From assembly GCA_030705955.1 (NCBI GenBank), contig JAUZPL010000044.1, positions 1 through 34,007 on the forward strand: a stretch of 34,007 nt of DNA. The letters are read 5' to 3'. This stretch comes from Bacillota bacterium. GTDB taxonomy: Bacteria > Bacillota > Bacilli > Bacillales > Cytobacillaceae. The position numbers and the translations under genes were made by a program. Positions 33,234-34,007 of this stretch are shown here, one piece after another (the stretch's first letter is position 1; each line of letters begins with the position of its first letter). The notes under the pieces are model-generated. The model had not been told where the DNA came from. It did no database searches and worked only from the letters and a program-made list of their open reading frames with translations.

Positions 33234-33350
33234 ATATTTTCGCCTATTTACTTCCTTAAACATAACCCATCAAGGGGCTGAGTAAAATTTTAGCAAGTAA
33301 CTCATATTAATGAAAAAAATATCAAAACAATGATAGGAATATAGAATTAT

Positions 33351-33425
33351 TCATTCCCAAAAATAACCATCTTTTTTTGCTATCTTCCTTAGAGACGCCA
33401 AATCCCAGTCTTCCCCAAAGGGCAT
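33351..33425 (-). CDS. Possible 24-residue peptide (unrecognised)
   Basis: In the 338-bp gap 33153-33490 a short minus-strand frame encodes MPFGEDWDLASLRKIAKKDG followed by YFWE and a stop. Its composition looks protein-like (alternating charged and hydrophobic residues, Trp-rich), unlike the AT-rich DNA around it. No good ribosome binding site precedes the ATG, and a TAA lies in frame four codons upstream. It could be a real small protein, the tail of a decayed gene, or chance. The rest of the gap shows only the terminator at 33205-33233. Confidence 0.2.
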   Translation of the reverse strand: MPFGEDWDLASLRKIAKKDGYFWE

Positions 33426-33490
33426 TGTGCCTAAAGCTTATTGAGATACTCGCTTTATACCAATTTATAGTTCATTACAAGGCCTCTTTT

Positions 33491-34007
33491 CTAATAGTTT
33501 TTTTTCAAATAACCTACCAGCTCTTCAGCACTTTCGAGGACTTGTTCGTTCGTTAAGAGGCGCACTCCCTGTTTCGTAAAAGTAGGCAAGAACCGCATAC
33601 CAGTCAAGTTGGCTGTTGCCTGAAATGGTTTGGTTAACTCGCTTATGCTAAAGTGATTGTATCCGCCAGCCTGATATGCTTCTTCAGGTCCGCCTGTTGA
33701 AATTACTAACATAAACTCTTTGCCGCGCAATTTCGTTCCTCCTGACCCATAAGCCCAACCGTAAGTAAGCACTAAATCCTGCCATTGTTTTAACAAAGCG
33801 GGTGAACTGTACCAGTAGTATGGATATTGCAAAACGATACGATCATGCTCCAATAGAAGCTGCTGTTCTTTTTCCACATCAATCTCAAATATTGGGTAAT
33901 GTGCATAGAGATTATGGACCGTAACATTTTCTTCTTGTTGAAGACGGTTCATCCACGTTCTATTTATCTTCGACTGTTCCAGGTTTGGATGGGTTACAAT
34001 AACTAAT
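33491..34007 (-). CDS. NAD(P)H oxidoreductase, flavodoxin-like fold (5' end cut off)
   Basis: The frame stays open to the window edge: upstream of the internal ATG (33952) it encodes LVIVTHPNLEQSKINRTW, the expected first beta-strand and flavin phosphate-binding loop, so the true start lies outside. Further motifs are DRIVLQYPYYWYSSPALLKQW, YGWAYGSGG, KLRGKEFMLVISTGGPEEAY and the closing LTGMRFLPTF. These match the NQO1/KefF/YwrO type of two-electron FMN or FAD quinone reductases. It probably reduces quinones or electrophiles in the cytoplasm. About 172 residues are visible; only a few at the N-terminus are missing. Confidence 0.85.
   Translation of the reverse strand, partial: LVIVTHPNLEQSKINRTWMNRLQQEENVTVHNLYAHYPIFEIDVEKEQQLLLEHDRIVLQYPYYWYSSPALLKQWQDLVLTYGWAYGSGGTKLRGKEFMLVISTGGPEEAYQAGGYNHFSISELTKPFQATANLTGMRFLPTFTKQGVRLLTNEQVLESAEELVGYLKKNY

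Overview
The window looks like chromosomal DNA from a low-GC Gram-positive bacterium of the Bacillaceae. The grounds are strong AGGAGG-type ribosome binding sites, TTG and GTG starts, purine riboswitches, a GlcT/ptsG pair, and a guaA-pbuG-yebA-yeaD-yeaC block arranged as in Bacillus. Genus and species cannot be fixed from the sequence alone.

Layout. Positions 1-276 hold the 5' end of a 16S rRNA gene reading leftwards out of the window, with its leader and tandem P1/P2 promoters. A lone GT39-type membrane glycosyltransferase gene (473-1915, +) follows. Next is a five-copy 52-bp tandem repeat that runs into a truncated DinB-family gene, then a secreted serine hydrolase. Positions 3566-8760 carry glucose uptake and its control (ptsG, a GlcT antitermination target, glcT) and a guanine/hypoxanthine permease (pbuG) under a purine riboswitch. 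Three copies of a structured intergenic repeat are scattered here, two of them inside the ptsG leader. Positions 8814-15000 hold guaA under a second purine riboswitch and the MoxR/DUF58/transglutaminase cluster yeaC-yeaD-yebA. Positions 15142-21215 are a complete ribose operon, rbsRKDACB, with operator-like palindromes and a cre site in front. A lysine-permease-like gene diverges from it, and an RND efflux pump gene converges on that permease across a bidirectional terminator.

The right part is more accessory. A ten-copy, exactly 52-bp tandem array lies at 26382-26879. Two paralogous genes follow (27044-29095 and 31053-33107). Each encodes one polypeptide that joins an ECF-like sigma factor, a zinc-finger anti-sigma domain, a membrane helix and a DUF4179-type outer region. 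Between them sits a divergent pair: a GyrI-like effector-binding protein and a WYL-domain regulator. The window ends inside a flavodoxin-fold NAD(P)H oxidoreductase gene.

How the genes work together. GlcT should allow ptsG read-through when glucose is present. Purine riboswitches adjust purine salvage (pbuG) and GMP synthesis (guaA) to guanine or hypoxanthine. RbsR and CcpA-type sites should control ribose use. The most unusual content is the duplicated one-piece sigma/anti-sigma membrane proteins, followed by the two 52-bp arrays and the structured repeat family.
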